A DNA stretch of 64,000 nucleotides from Edaphobacter lichenicola (GTDB lineage: Bacteria > Acidobacteriota > Terriglobia > Terriglobales > Acidobacteriaceae), in contig NZ_CP073696.1 in the NCBI RefSeq assembly GCF_025264645.1, positions 248,001 through 312,000 of the forward strand, in the 5' to 3' direction. Positions 18,993-28,873 of the stretch are shown here, piece after piece. How positions within the stretch are numbered: the first letter of the stretch is position 1; the number at the start of each line of letters is the position of its first letter. Below the pieces are notes generated by a model. The model saw only the letters and a list, made by a program, of their open reading frames with translations. It searched no databases and was not told where the DNA came from. The position numbers and the translations under genes are program-made.

Positions 18993-19017
18993 CCTTAACA
19001 TCAACGAGAAAACCCTT

Positions 19018-20043
<1,026 letters not shown>

Positions 20044-20120
20044 TTAGTTCATCTTCCTTTTATCAGTGATGGTAGCAAGTGTTGAGTGAAGGTATTGTCG
20101 CAATGCACTACTGTTGCGCC

Positions 20121-20260
20121 GTTGTCGTTGCTTTTGTCGTTGTCGTTGCTTTTGTCGTTGTCGTTGCTGTTGCTTGTTCTTTTTGTTGTCATCCCGTAGG
20201 GATCTGCTGTTGCGGTTGTCGTTGCTTGTTCTTTGTTTTGTTATCCATCGGGAATCTGTT
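20121..20260 (+). repeat. 18-bp tandem repeats and two further intergenic repeat copies upstream of ilvC
   Basis: GTTGTCGTTGCTTTTGTC occurs at 20121-20138 and 20139-20156, with a variant at 20157-20174 and another at 20215-20232. Between and after them are two copies of the TTTTGTTGTCATCCCG...GGATCTGCT element (20181-20212, 20232-20260). The whole block fills most of the ilvN-ilvC gap. On the transcribed strand it is a run of AC/GA-rich repeats. Confidence 0.8.
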
Positions 20261-20289
20261 CCTTCAACGGTCGCCGTCCGGCATCTTTC

Positions 20290-20904
20290 TCACTCCTCTT
20301 TCTCATGCACATCCGTAAACTCATTCGGCAAAATCTCATCAGCTTCATGTTTTTCAAGAAACGAAGTCTGATCCGAATGGTCATGGTCAGGCGTCCCAAG
20401 CGCCTTCAGCACACGACTAGTGTGATGCCCACGCCGCATAGCCATCCGCCCCGTACGCGACACCTCAAGAATCGTGTACCCACTCTCCGTAAGCACCTGA
20501 ATCAGCCCTTCAATCTTGCTGGCCGCACCAGTCATCTCAAGCATCACCGACTCCGGCGCAAGATCGACCACACGCGCCTTGAAGACCGTGGCCAGCTCGA
20601 AGATCTGCGACCGCGTCTTAGGTCCCGCCGCAACCTTGATGAGACAAAGCTCGCGAATGACAGCCTCTGAGCGACCCACCTCATCCACATCCACCGTAAT
20701 CTCGAGCTTATACAGCGAAGCGCGAATCCGATGCGCAGCATGATCGGGCGCCTCACACACAATCGTCATGCGCGAGACATCGGCCCGCTCGGACTCACCC
20801 ACAGTGAGCGAAACAATATTGATATTGAGACGCCGAAACAACGAAGCGACTCGCGTCAAAACGCCGGGCTTATCAGAAACCAGAGCTACAAATGTGTGGA
20901 GCAT
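20290..20904 (-). CDS. ilvN: Acetolactate synthase small (regulatory) subunit
   Basis: A 204-residue regulatory subunit. The N-terminal ACT domain is typical (HTFVALVSDKPGVLTRVASL ... RRLNINIVSLTVGESE), followed by the second ACT-like domain (IRELCLIKVA ... SVMLEMTGAASKIEGLIQVL). The last 40 residues are an acidic tail (DHDHSDQTSFLEKHEADEIL), longer than in E. coli IlvH. It stimulates IlvB and confers valine feedback. It is separated from ilvB by a secreted-protein gene and an acetyltransferase gene, an unusual spacing. Its start overlaps the acetyltransferase stop by 19 bases, indicating coupling. Confidence 0.95.
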   Translation of the reverse strand: MLHTFVALVSDKPGVLTRVASLFRRLNINIVSLTVGESERADVSRMTIVCEAPDHAAHRIRASLYKLEITVDVDEVGRSEAVIRELCLIKVAAGPKTRSQIFELATVFKARVVDLAPESVMLEMTGAASKIEGLIQVLTESGYTILEVSRTGRMAMRRGHHTSRVLKALGTPDHDHSDQTSFLEKHEADEILPNEFTDVHEKEE

Positions 20905-21512
20905 GAGACCTCGAGAGAGTTTGGATTACACAGGCTGTAGAGAGCGTGGCGCTCATAGGGATGGCCCGCCGGGACACGGGGATGGTTGAAGTCGAACTCA
21001 GGACGATAGGTCATGCCCACCTTCTCCATAACCCGGCGAGACGGCTGATTCGGTAGCGCAGTAATAGCGACGACTTCGGCCAGAGCAAGTTGGTGGAACG
21101 CAAAGTCGATGATGGCCAGCGCACCCTCAGTCGCCAATCCTCGTCCCTGACTGGCCTGCGTGAGTCTCCAGCCAATCTCGATCGAAGGCTGCTGCAGATT
21201 CGGAATCTCATCCCGCAACTGCTGCAGACCGATCGTCCCGGCGAACTCACCTGTCTCGCGCAGAGTTGCCGCGAAGAAGCTGTACCCGACACGCTCAAAA
21301 GCGACAAGGTAGCGATCGATAGCCTCATCACTCTGATGGCGGCTATACGGGCCAGGGTAGAAGCGCATCACCACCGGATCGGCGTTCATCGCAGCGAAGG
21401 GCGCACGATCACCCTCCTCCCAGCGGCGAAGCAGGAGGCGAGGCGTTTCGAGTTGAAGAGGCTGCGTCAAATTCATCTCTCGAAGTGATTCGATAGGGCA
21501 GGTTGCGTTCAT
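20886..21512 (-). CDS. GNAT family N-acetyltransferase (RimJ/RimL type)
   Basis: A 208-residue acetyltransferase of the RimJ/RimL-like group: LETPRLLLRRWEEGDRAPFA at the start, EFAGTIGLQQL, EIGWRLTQASQGRGLATEGA (the acetyl-CoA loop QGRGLA) and LPNQPSRRVMEKVGM. Substrate is unknown; related enzymes acetylate ribosomal proteins, amino acids or drugs. It is inserted between ilvB and ilvN, overlapping ilvN by 19 bases and sharing a base with the preceding secreted-protein stop. A second ATG 12 codons in (MNLTQPLQLETP) would be closer to the usual family start. Confidence 0.88.
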   Translation of the reverse strand: MNATCPIESLREMNLTQPLQLETPRLLLRRWEEGDRAPFAAMNADPVVMRFYPGPYSRHQSDEAIDRYLVAFERVGYSFFAATLRETGEFAGTIGLQQLRDEIPNLQQPSIEIGWRLTQASQGRGLATEGALAIIDFAFHQLALAEVVAITALPNQPSRRVMEKVGMTYRPEFDFNHPRVPAGHPYERHALYSLCNPNSLEVSCSTHL

Positions 21513-21997
21513 CAGTTACTGTGTGGCGGCGGTGGCAGCGGAGGAGCAGGATAACTGGGGATGTAGGTCTTCGGAGTCTCGAAGAGAATGAGTAGACCGG
21601 GCTTCGCAGCCGGACTGGCAGTGCTGCACAGGTTGCCCGTCGTGATCCCCGTCTTCAAAATCGTCGCGACCGAGTAGTTCGTATAAAGCTCTGCCCGCGG
21701 TCGGCAGTCGGCATACATGTTCGCCAGAATGCGGACGATCCCTTCCTTCCCTGTAACGACGTCGATAGTGCCAGTCTTATCGGTGGCCATGGCGACAGAC
21801 CCAATCTGATTCGTACGAATCGCCACATTCAACCTCTCGTCCGCGATGGGCTGGTTCGTCACCGCGTTGATCACCTTGATATGAATCGTCGGCTGCTGAG
21901 CCAAGGCACGAACCGATGCAAGAGCAAGCAGCAACGCGGTCGCTCGGAGGAGAATGCCGAATGGATCACTTGCCGGTGCTGCGAAAGGATGTGGCAT
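21512..21997 (-). CDS. Secreted Pro-rich-tailed protein of unknown function
   Basis: A 161-residue protein with a signal peptide (RATALLLALASVRALAQ) and a mature beta-rich domain (IHIKVINAVTNQPIADERLNV is typical of CarboxypepD-regulatory/Ig-like folds), ending with a proline-rich tail (SYPAPPLPPPPHSN). Two Cys residues (CRPRAE and NLCSTAS) could form a disulfide. It lies inside the ilv run; its stop overlaps the acetyltransferase start at 21512. Nothing in it links to amino acid synthesis. Family recognition is limited to the general fold. Confidence 0.68.
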   Translation of the reverse strand: MPHPFAAPASDPFGILLRATALLLALASVRALAQQPTIHIKVINAVTNQPIADERLNVAIRTNQIGSVAMATDKTGTIDVVTGKEGIVRILANMYADCRPRAELYTNYSVATILKTGITTGNLCSTASPAAKPGLLILFETPKTYIPSYPAPPLPPPPHSN

Positions 21998-22097
21998 CGT
22001 TCGTCCTGTCTGCTGAAATTCCCAATTTGGAATCCAAGCAAAAAAAATATTTGAAAAACGTGGCGCATCTTTTGGCGGTCAAAATGTGACTGCTAAG

Positions 22098-22165
22098 ACA
22101 CCACATTCACCATGCAATTCACCACGTTTTACCACGCAAAAAACCACGTCTTGCACACCGTATTT
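22098..22165 (+). repeat. ACCACG-type short direct repeats in the ilvB downstream gap
   Basis: Four ACCAC units (22099, 22120, 22131, 22142), three of them followed by G, in an A/C-rich stretch. The gap between ilvB and the secreted-protein gene (21998-22250) contains no credible gene; the short open frames across it are low-complexity. I believe similar ACCACG/AAAAACCACG stretches are spread through related genomes, but this is memory, not seen here. Confidence 0.55.
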
Positions 22166-22250
22166 CCGAAAACACCCCTCAAAAACAAGGGAAAACGATG
22201 CATCTTCCTCTCCATCACCACGCTCAACTTTTTTTGCAAGAAAGGGCAGA

Positions 22251-24002
22251 TTATTTGTCCTCCGCCGTCTCCAAAAGAGGATCCTTTGAAGGTCGCCGAA
22301 CCATCTCATGCAGCGCTGACCCAGGAGCGATCATCGGATAGACCCCATCCTCTTTCTCCACCTGGAAGTTGATAAGAAACGCCTTACCGCTGGTCCGCGC
22401 CTTCGTAACCGTCGGAATCACATCCTTGCGTTCCTTAACATGTGCGCCATCAATACCATGCGCCCCAGCCAGCTTCACAAAGTCGGGCGAAAGAATCGGC
22501 GAAGCAGCATAGTTCTTCTCATAAAACGCCTCCTGCCACTGCCGCACCATCCCCAGAAACCCGTTATTAATCACAGCAATATTGATCGCCAAACCCTCTT
22601 GAACAATGGTCGAAAGCTCAGACGCAGTCATCTGAAAACCACCATCTCCAGCGATCACCCAAACATCTTTTTCCGGACAAGCGACCTTCGCGCCAATCGC
22701 AGCAGGAAGCGCAAAACCCATCGTCCCAAGCCCTCCACTGGTGATCAGCGAACGCGGCGAATCATGCTTGTAATATTGCGCCTCCCACATCTGGTGCTGC
22801 CCAACATCTGTAACGATGATCGTTTGATCGGCGCGGCCAGCAGCATGAGCTTCATGCCAGATATCGTTGATGACGTGAGCCGCATAAAGATGCCCATTAT
22901 CAGGCAGATTGATGATGTCGCGAACAGCCGCATCACCCTTCATCGCGTTGACCTCGCCAATCCAGCTCGTATCAGAGCTCTTGGGCAATAGCGGTAATAG
23001 CAACTCGAGCGTCTCGCGAAGGTCGCCGATGAGGGCGACTTCGGCTCTGACGTTCTTGTTGATCTCGGAAGGGTCGATCTCGATGTGGATCTTCTTTGCA
23101 TTGGGCGCGTACTGAGCGAGGTTGCCCGTTACCCGATCATCAAAGCGCATACCGAAAGCAAGCAACAGATCGGCTTGTTGAATCGCGTGATTGACCCACG
23201 ACTCCCCGTGCATTCCCATCATGCCGAGTGAAAGAGGGTGATACGTGGGGAATGCACCGAGGCCAAGCAGTGTGCTCGCGACCGGGATCTGCTGACGCTC
23301 GGCAAAGGCGAGCACCTGAGCCTCTGCGCCCGAATGCGTGATGCCGTGGCCAGCAAGAATGACAGGCCTTTTTGCATTTTGAATGAGTTCGATGGCCTGC
23401 TGGATCGAAGACGACTCGGCACGCAGCATGGGGTGAGGTCTGTACGTCGCAGGCGCAGCGGCATCGAAGTTGAACGATGCTATGGCTTGCTGGGCGTCCT
23501 TCGTGATGTCGATCAAAACAGGACCGGGCCTGCCGGAGCACGCGACCTGAAAGGCCTCGCGGATCGCAGGAGCGATATCTTCCGCACGTGTGACGAGGTA
23601 GTTGTGCTTCGTAATCGGCAGGGTAATGCCGGTGATGTCGATCTCCTGGAACGCGTCAGAGCCCAAAACTTTGCTGCCAACCTGACCCGTGATGCAGACG
23701 ATAGGGATGGAGTCGAGCATCGCAGTCGCAATGCCGGTGACCAGATTCGTGGCGCCGGGGCCACTGGTGGCAATGCAAACGCCAACCTTCCCGGAAGCAC
23801 GAGCGTATCCGTCCGCCATGTGTGAAGCACCCTGTTCATGGCGCACGAGGACGTGGTGAATCGGAAACTTACGCAGCGCGTCGTATGCGGGGAGGATCGC
23901 ACCGCCGGGATAGCCGAAGACTTTATCGACGCCCTCGCCGACAAGCGTGGCCCAGATGATCTCGGCTCCGGTGAGCTGGGGGTGGTCATTTTTTTTAGAC
24001 AT
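22251..24002 (-). CDS. ilvB: Acetolactate synthase large subunit
   Basis: A 583-residue ThDP enzyme catalysing the first common step of branched-chain synthesis. The N-terminal domain holds VFGYPGGAILPAYDAL and the Glu in VRHEQGASHMADGYARASG; the ThDP motif is GDGGFQMTASELSTIVQ ending NNGFLGMVRQWQE. FAD-binding residues in the middle domain look normal. The ATG has AAGGAG ahead. It follows ilvD after 139 bases, a gap in which I find no gene or hairpin. The small subunit ilvN lies two genes downstream. Confidence 0.97.
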   Translation of the reverse strand: MSKKNDHPQLTGAEIIWATLVGEGVDKVFGYPGGAILPAYDALRKFPIHHVLVRHEQGASHMADGYARASGKVGVCIATSGPGATNLVTGIATAMLDSIPIVCITGQVGSKVLGSDAFQEIDITGITLPITKHNYLVTRAEDIAPAIREAFQVACSGRPGPVLIDITKDAQQAIASFNFDAAAPATYRPHPMLRAESSSIQQAIELIQNAKRPVILAGHGITHSGAEAQVLAFAERQQIPVASTLLGLGAFPTYHPLSLGMMGMHGESWVNHAIQQADLLLAFGMRFDDRVTGNLAQYAPNAKKIHIEIDPSEINKNVRAEVALIGDLRETLELLLPLLPKSSDTSWIGEVNAMKGDAAVRDIINLPDNGHLYAAHVINDIWHEAHAAGRADQTIIVTDVGQHQMWEAQYYKHDSPRSLITSGGLGTMGFALPAAIGAKVACPEKDVWVIAGDGGFQMTASELSTIVQEGLAINIAVINNGFLGMVRQWQEAFYEKNYAASPILSPDFVKLAGAHGIDGAHVKERKDVIPTVTKARTSGKAFLINFQVEKEDGVYPMIAPGSALHEMVRRPSKDPLLETAEDK

Positions 24003-24141
24003 CTAGTGCTCCTTTACTGCAACGGGGACGGCGGCTTGATTGAAGCATCGAATTTTGAAGATCCGACTCAACGTCACCTCCGGCACTACAGCTTAATTCC
24101 AGTTGTCGCGGCGGGTTTGAGGCCGCCCTTCAAAATAACGT

Positions 24142-25839
24142 CTAAGTAGTGATGGCTCCCAGTGATGCGCTGCTGACGGAGTTTGCGTACTTAGCGAAGA
24201 CGCCGCGTTTGAAGCGGGGTTCGGGGGCCTTCCATGCGGCGAGGCGTTTGGCGATCTCGGCATCGGGGACGTTGAGGATGAGTTTGCGGTTGGGAATGTC
24301 GAAGGTGATGGTGTCGCCTTCGTGAACGGCAGCGATTGGACCGCCGAGCTGAGCTTCAGGCGCTACGTGGCCTGCCATCAAGCCGCGAGTGGCTCCGGAG
24401 AAACGTCCATCGGTTAGAAGGGCTACTGTTTCAGACAGAGCAGGAATGCCTTTAATTGCGGCGGTGACGGCGAGCATCTCGCGCATGCCGGGGCCGCCGC
24501 GTGGGCCTTCATAGCGGATGACAAGCACGTCGTTCGGGTTGATCTTTCCTGCTTCTACGGCGGCGTGGCAGTCGTCCTCGGACTCGAAGACGCGTGCGGT
24601 GCCGGTGTGGTGGATGCGCTCATGACCAGCGACTTTGATGACGGCTCCGTCGGGGGCGAGGTTGCCGCGCATGATGACGAGGCCGCCAGTCGGCTTGAGG
24701 GCGTTGTCCCAGGTATGGATGACGGGTTGGCCCGGGGTTTCGACGGCGAGAGCGGCCTCTTCGGCGAGTGTCTTGCCGGTAACGGTGATGCTGTCGCCCT
24801 TGAGTAGACCCTTCTCAATGAGGCGTTGTGCGAGAAGCCGCGAGCCGCCTGCCTCCTGATAGTCCTTCGCAGCGTACTTGCCGCCGGGGGAGAGGTCGCA
24901 AATGAATGGGGTCTGCTCGGAGATGCGGTCGAAGTCTTCCATGGTGAGCGGAATGTCGAACTCATGCGCGATGGCGATCAGATGGAGGACGGCATTAGTG
25001 CTTCCGCCTGAGGCTGCGACGGCGGCGATCGCATTGTTGATGGACTGGCGAGTGACGATCTTACGAGGAGTAAGGCCGGCGCGAGCGAGGTCCATGACGA
25101 GTCGGCCAGCCTGGCGCGAGGCCTCGTGTTTTTCGGGCGACATCGCGGGGACGCCGGTGATCATCATCGGCGAGATACCGAGGAACTCGCCTGCCATCGC
25201 CATGGTGTTGGCGGTGAACTGGCCGCCGCAGGCTCCAGGGCCGGGACAGGCAGCAGCTTCGAGGGCTTCGAGTTCATCGTCGTTGATCTTGCCGGCAGCG
25301 TGCGCTCCCATGCCTTCGAAGACCTGAAGGATGGTGATCTCCTTCGTAGTGCCGTCGGGCTGCTTGAGCGTGCCAGGAGCGATGCTGCCTCCGTAGAGCA
25401 TAAGGCCGGGGATGTCGAGGCGGGCGAGGGCCATGATGGCGGCGGGCATGTTCTTGTCGCAACCTGCGATGCAGACGATGCCATCGAACGAGTTGCCGCG
25501 AGCGACGAGTTCGATGGAATCAGCGATGACCTCGCGGGAGATAAGCGAGGCCTTCATGCCCTGCGTGCCCATGGTGATGCCGTCGTGGATGGTGACGGTG
25601 TTGAACTCCATCGGCGTGCCACCTGCCTCGCGAACGCCTTGCTTGACCGCCTCGGCGACCTTGCGCAGATGGAAGTTGCATGGTCCGATCTCGGTCCAGG
25701 TGTTCGCGATGCCGATGATGGGCTTGTGCAGATCTTCTTTGGTGAAGCCGACGCTGCGAAAGTAAGAGCGGGCAGCGGCGCGGGACGGGCCTTCGGTTAG
25801 GACAATAGAATTTTTCTTTGGATTGATTTCGTTGCTCAA
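24142..25839 (-). CDS. ilvD: Dihydroxy-acid dehydratase
   Basis: A 565-residue IlvD, making the 2-keto acids for valine and isoleucine. The Fe-S cluster Cys residues are in CIAGCDKNMPAAIMA and CPGPGACGGQFTANTMA, with one more in the N-terminal region (GPCNFHLR). Other family motifs are GGSTNAVLHL, GNLAPDGAVIK, RYEGPRGGPGM and TDGRFSGATRG. It lies 56 bases after leuD and 139 before ilvB, on the same strand. Nothing unusual in length. The cysteine pattern fits a [2Fe-2S] type enzyme. Confidence 0.97.
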   Translation of the reverse strand: MSNEINPKKNSIVLTEGPSRAAARSYFRSVGFTKEDLHKPIIGIANTWTEIGPCNFHLRKVAEAVKQGVREAGGTPMEFNTVTIHDGITMGTQGMKASLISREVIADSIELVARGNSFDGIVCIAGCDKNMPAAIMALARLDIPGLMLYGGSIAPGTLKQPDGTTKEITILQVFEGMGAHAAGKINDDELEALEAAACPGPGACGGQFTANTMAMAGEFLGISPMMITGVPAMSPEKHEASRQAGRLVMDLARAGLTPRKIVTRQSINNAIAAVAASGGSTNAVLHLIAIAHEFDIPLTMEDFDRISEQTPFICDLSPGGKYAAKDYQEAGGSRLLAQRLIEKGLLKGDSITVTGKTLAEEAALAVETPGQPVIHTWDNALKPTGGLVIMRGNLAPDGAVIKVAGHERIHHTGTARVFESEDDCHAAVEAGKINPNDVLVIRYEGPRGGPGMREMLAVTAAIKGIPALSETVALLTDGRFSGATRGLMAGHVAPEAQLGGPIAAVHEGDTITFDIPNRKLILNVPDAEIAKRLAAWKAPEPRFKRGVFAKYANSVSSASLGAITT

Positions 25840-25895
25840 AGTGCAGCCTTTCAGAGAGCTGGTTAGCGAATCAGCAAGTTGCGGGTCAGCGCGAG

Positions 25896-26531
25896 TTAAG
25901 CAGCGTTGGGTCTGGGTTTCAGCCAGAACTCTGCATCATGTTTGGATTCGAACGCGTCGAGTTTGTCTTCGTGGCGAAGGGTTAGGCCGATATCGTCAAG
26001 GCCGTTCAACAGGCAATATTTGCGGAAGGGGTCGATGTCGAAGTGACTGGAGAAACCTTCGTCGTCGGTCACGGTTTGAGCTTCGAGGTTGATGGTGATC
26101 TTGTGTGATGGATTTTTTTCTGAGCGCTCCATCAGGGTTTGCACATCATCCTCGGAGAGTCTGACCAAGATCATGCCATTTTTTCCGGCGTTGGAGAAGA
26201 AGATGTCGGCGAAGCTCGGAGCGATGACGGCGAGAAAGCCGTAGTCGGTGAGAGCCCAGGCGGCGTGCTCGCGTGAGCTGCCACAACCAAAGTTTTTTCC
26301 TGCGATGAGGGTCTTCGCGCCTTTGTGATGGTGCTTGTTGAGAACGAAGTCAGGATGAGGCTCGCCAGCATTGGGCCCGTCCTGAATACGGCGCCAGTCG
26401 TAGAAGAGGAAGTCGCCGTAGCCGGTGCGTTCGATGCGTTTGAGAAACTGCTTGGGGATGATCTGGTCGGTGTCGACGTTGGGTCGATCAAGCGGGAGGG
26501 CGTGGCTGGCAAGGATGTTGATAGGCTGCAT
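25896..26531 (-). CDS. leuD: 3-isopropylmalate dehydratase small subunit
   Basis: A 211-residue swivel-domain subunit of isopropylmalate isomerase. Motifs: DTDQIIPKQFLKRIERTGYG and NFGCGSSREHAAWALTDYGF, both typical of LeuD. It pairs with LeuC, encoded immediately upstream; the leuC stop and leuD ATG overlap at 26531. A C-terminal extension of about 20 residues ends in LKPRPNAA. Cytosolic. Confidence 0.96.
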   Translation of the reverse strand: MQPINILASHALPLDRPNVDTDQIIPKQFLKRIERTGYGDFLFYDWRRIQDGPNAGEPHPDFVLNKHHHKGAKTLIAGKNFGCGSSREHAAWALTDYGFLAVIAPSFADIFFSNAGKNGMILVRLSEDDVQTLMERSEKNPSHKITINLEAQTVTDDEGFSSHFDIDPFRKYCLLNGLDDIGLTLRHEDKLDAFESKHDAEFWLKPRPNAA

Positions 26532-27976
26532 TACTTCGCCTCCTTTTGTGCTGTCTGATCTTTAAATTGCCAGGTGCGGACGTCGGTGAAGTGGCCAGTG
26601 ATGGCCGCTGCCGCTGCCATCTGTGGTGATACGAGATGTGTGCGACCACCGCGGCCCTGGCGGCCTTCGAAGTTACGGTTGCTCGTGGAGGCGCATCGTT
26701 CACCGGGCGCGAGAATGTCGGGGTTCATCCCCAGGCACATGCTGCAGCCAGGCTCGCGCCAATCGAAGCCTGCTGCGGTAAAGACCTTGTCGAGGCCCTC
26801 TTTTTCAGCCTGCGCCTTGACGGCCTGAGAGCCAGGGACGACCATCGCACGAACTGTTGTAGCAACGTGGTAACCGCGCACAACCGAGGCCGCGGCGCGG
26901 AGGTCTTCGATGCGAGCGTTGGTACAGGAGCCAAGAAAGACACGATCAATTTTGATCTCTTCGATGGGTTCTCCTGCATGAAGACCCATATATTCCAGGG
27001 CTCGTTCGAATGCCTTTCGATCAGCCTCACTTGCTGCGGGATCGGCGAGGGGGACAGTCTCTTTAACACCTGTAACCATGCCAGGGCTGGTTCCCCAACT
27101 GACAGTCGGTGTGATGTCTGCGGCGTTGATCGTAAGCTCACGGTCAAAGATTGCTCCTTCTTCAGTTACAAGCTCGGACCAGTGCGCTATCGCTTCGTCC
27201 CACGTTGCTCCAATTGGTGAGAATCGGCGACCCTTGAGATAGGCGAAGGTGGTGGCGTCGGGAGCGATCATGCCTGCGCGGGCCCCAGCCTCGATGCTCA
27301 TGTTGCAGACGGTCATACGACCTTCCATCGACAGGGCACGGATGGCAGAACCAGCGTACTCGACGACATATCCCGTAGCGCCGGCAGTTCCGATCTGACC
27401 GATGATGTGGAGAACGATATCCTTCGCCGTGACGCCGTAGGGAAGGACGCCTTCGACGTTGATGCGGAAAGTCTTTGGTTTGTCCTGCGGCAAAGTCTGC
27501 GTGGCCATGACGTGCTCAACTTCGCTGGTACCGATGCCGAATGCAAGTGCGCCAAACGCTCCATGCGTGCTGGTGTGCGAATCCCCACAGACGATGGTCA
27601 TTCCGGGCTTCGTAAGACCAAGCTCCGGCCCGATGATGTGGACGATGCCCTGATTTGGCGACTGCACATCGTATAGCTCGACGCCGAAGTCGGCACAGTT
27701 TTTGCGTAGGGCCTCGATCTGTTTGTGAGCGATCTGATCGACGATGTGGAGGCGATCTTCGATGCTGCTGGTCGGTACGTTGTGATCGACCGTTGCGACC
27801 GTGCGGTCAGGGCGGCGTAGTTTGCGGCCTGTCATGCGGAGGCCGTCGAAGGCCTGTGGGCTGGTGACCTCGTGAACGAGGTGCAGGTCGATGTAGAGGA
27901 TGCTGGGTTCACCCTGTGGCTCGGCGACGAGGTGTTGCTGCCATACTTTTTCGAAGAGTGTTTTGGGTGTGCTCAT
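26531..27976 (-). CDS. leuC: 3-isopropylmalate dehydratase large subunit
   Basis: A 481-residue aconitase-family subunit that binds the [4Fe-4S] cluster. The cluster cysteines are in [16 protein letters not shown] and [10 protein letters not shown]; the [19 protein letters not shown] motif is present. It isomerises 2- to 3-isopropylmalate with LeuD. The start overlaps the stop of the preceding secreted-protein gene by four bases (27973-27976), so it belongs to the leu operon although a secreted protein and a small membrane protein intervene between leuB and leuC. Confidence 0.97.
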   Translation of the reverse strand: MSTPKTLFEKVWQQHLVAEPQGEPSILYIDLHLVHEVTSPQAFDGLRMTGRKLRRPDRTVATVDHNVPTSSIEDRLHIVDQIAHKQIEALRKNCADFGVELYDVQSPNQGIVHIIGPELGLTKPGMTIVCGDSHTSTHGAFGALAFGIGTSEVEHVMATQTLPQDKPKTFRINVEGVLPYGVTAKDIVLHIIGQIGTAGATGYVVEYAGSAIRALSMEGRMTVCNMSIEAGARAGMIAPDATTFAYLKGRRFSPIGATWDEAIAHWSELVTEEGAIFDRELTINAADITPTVSWGTSPGMVTGVKETVPLADPAASEADRKAFERALEYMGLHAGEPIEEIKIDRVFLGSCTNARIEDLRAAASVVRGYHVATTVRAMVVPGSQAVKAQAEKEGLDKVFTAAGFDWREPGCSMCLGMNPDILAPGERCASTSNRNFEGRQGRGGRTHLVSPQMAAAAAITGHFTDVRTWQFKDQTAQKEAK

Positions 27977-28692
27977 GGTTGTGCCTTTTGCTCGGGTTCT
28001 GGTCTGGTGAATGTGTTCGCGCCGATGTCGGCTGGTTTGATCTGATGCGGTGTGCCGTCGGGATCGACGAGGATGGTATTTTTGATCTGCTGTATGACCG
28101 TGCTGCCAGTGGGCGGCTGCGCAGTCCAGCGTGCGACGCTGTGGATCAGCGCTGCGGGGATGTGATCAGGGTCTATTGGGTGATTGGGAAATACCCAGAG
28201 GGTATATTCCGCGCCAGGTTCGTTCGGCGTTTTGCTGTCTTTGATCCAATCAATAGCGGCAAAAGCAATGAGTGGATGTGGCAGCCCGAGATCGACCCAT
28301 AGCAGACCGCGTGCAGGGCAGAATCGGAAGACGCAACCGGTGATGGAGAGATAGCGGTTTTCGTCGGCGATCACTTTGTCGGGGACAGAGAGGAAATCGA
28401 GCGCGGTTTCGTCGAGGGTTTTGTAGCCGGTCTTTGGATTGCCCCAGAAGGTCTGAGGCGCAGTGAGATATTGTGCGAGAAATGGGCGGAAACGGTTGTC
28501 GAGGACGAGGGCGGTTTCGCGTCCGTCCGCTGGTGGAGGCCCGTATTGCCAGAGCCACTCCACATTTTCTTTTGGCGGTTTCTTATCCCTCTTGATCTGA
28601 GGAGAAGATAATTGCGCACGCGTCGCCAACGGTGCCAGGGCAAGCAGAGTAACGGCGAGCTGGTAGCGAAGAGTCACGAAAAGATTAGCCAT
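27973..28692 (-). CDS. Secreted protein of unknown function inside the leu operon
   Basis: A 239-residue exported protein. The signal peptide reads [21 protein letters not shown] with cleavage near TRAQ. The mature part has a basic opening ([20 protein letters not shown]) and a conserved-looking core with [21 protein letters not shown], in which two Cys could form a disulfide. I do not recognise the family. The start at 28692 overlaps the upstream small-protein stop by eight bases, and its own stop overlaps leuC by four, so it is translated within the leu operon. A longer frame to 28761 would overlap the small gene fully and is rejected. Confidence 0.72.
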   Translation of the reverse strand: MANLFVTLRYQLAVTLLALAPLATRAQLSSPQIKRDKKPPKENVEWLWQYGPPPADGRETALVLDNRFRPFLAQYLTAPQTFWGNPKTGYKTLDETALDFLSVPDKVIADENRYLSITGCVFRFCPARGLLWVDLGLPHPLIAFAAIDWIKDSKTPNEPGAEYTLWVFPNHPIDPDHIPAALIHSVARWTAQPPTGSTVIQQIKNTILVDPDGTPHQIKPADIGANTFTRPEPEQKAQP

Positions 28693-28873
28693 TTCTCGGA
28701 GTAGATTTTCTTGCAGAAAAAAACATAACGAGGTTGACGAGGGTAAACATGAAGATTCCAACGATCACGATAACTGCTATTGGCGCACCTCTCGAGAGTT
28801 TGTAGAGCAGCGCGACTGTGACAGCGCAGTTCATCAGGATCGACTTCGACCGCAGGCTCATTGGTGCACTCAT
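28685..28873 (-). CDS. Small membrane protein between leuB and leuC
   Basis: A 62-residue protein with two hydrophobic stretches, the clearest being PIAVIVIVGIFMFTLVNLVM, and a basic tail (ARKSTPRNG). Its ATG overlaps the leuB stop (ATGA at 28870-28873), and its stop overlaps the next start by eight bases. These overlaps and the absence of competing genes argue that it is translated. No family is recognised; a role with the following secreted protein is possible but unproven. Confidence 0.6.
   Translation of the reverse strand: MSAPMSLRSKSILMNCAVTVALLYKLSRGAPIAVIVIVGIFMFTLVNLVMFFSARKSTPRNG

Noticed and set aside
20121..20174. CRISPR array
   Set aside because: The 18-base units are directly adjacent without spacers, so this is a simple tandem repeat.
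22112..22372. An 86-codon plus-strand frame
   Set aside because: It is built on the A/C-rich repeat stretch and the antisense of ilvB.
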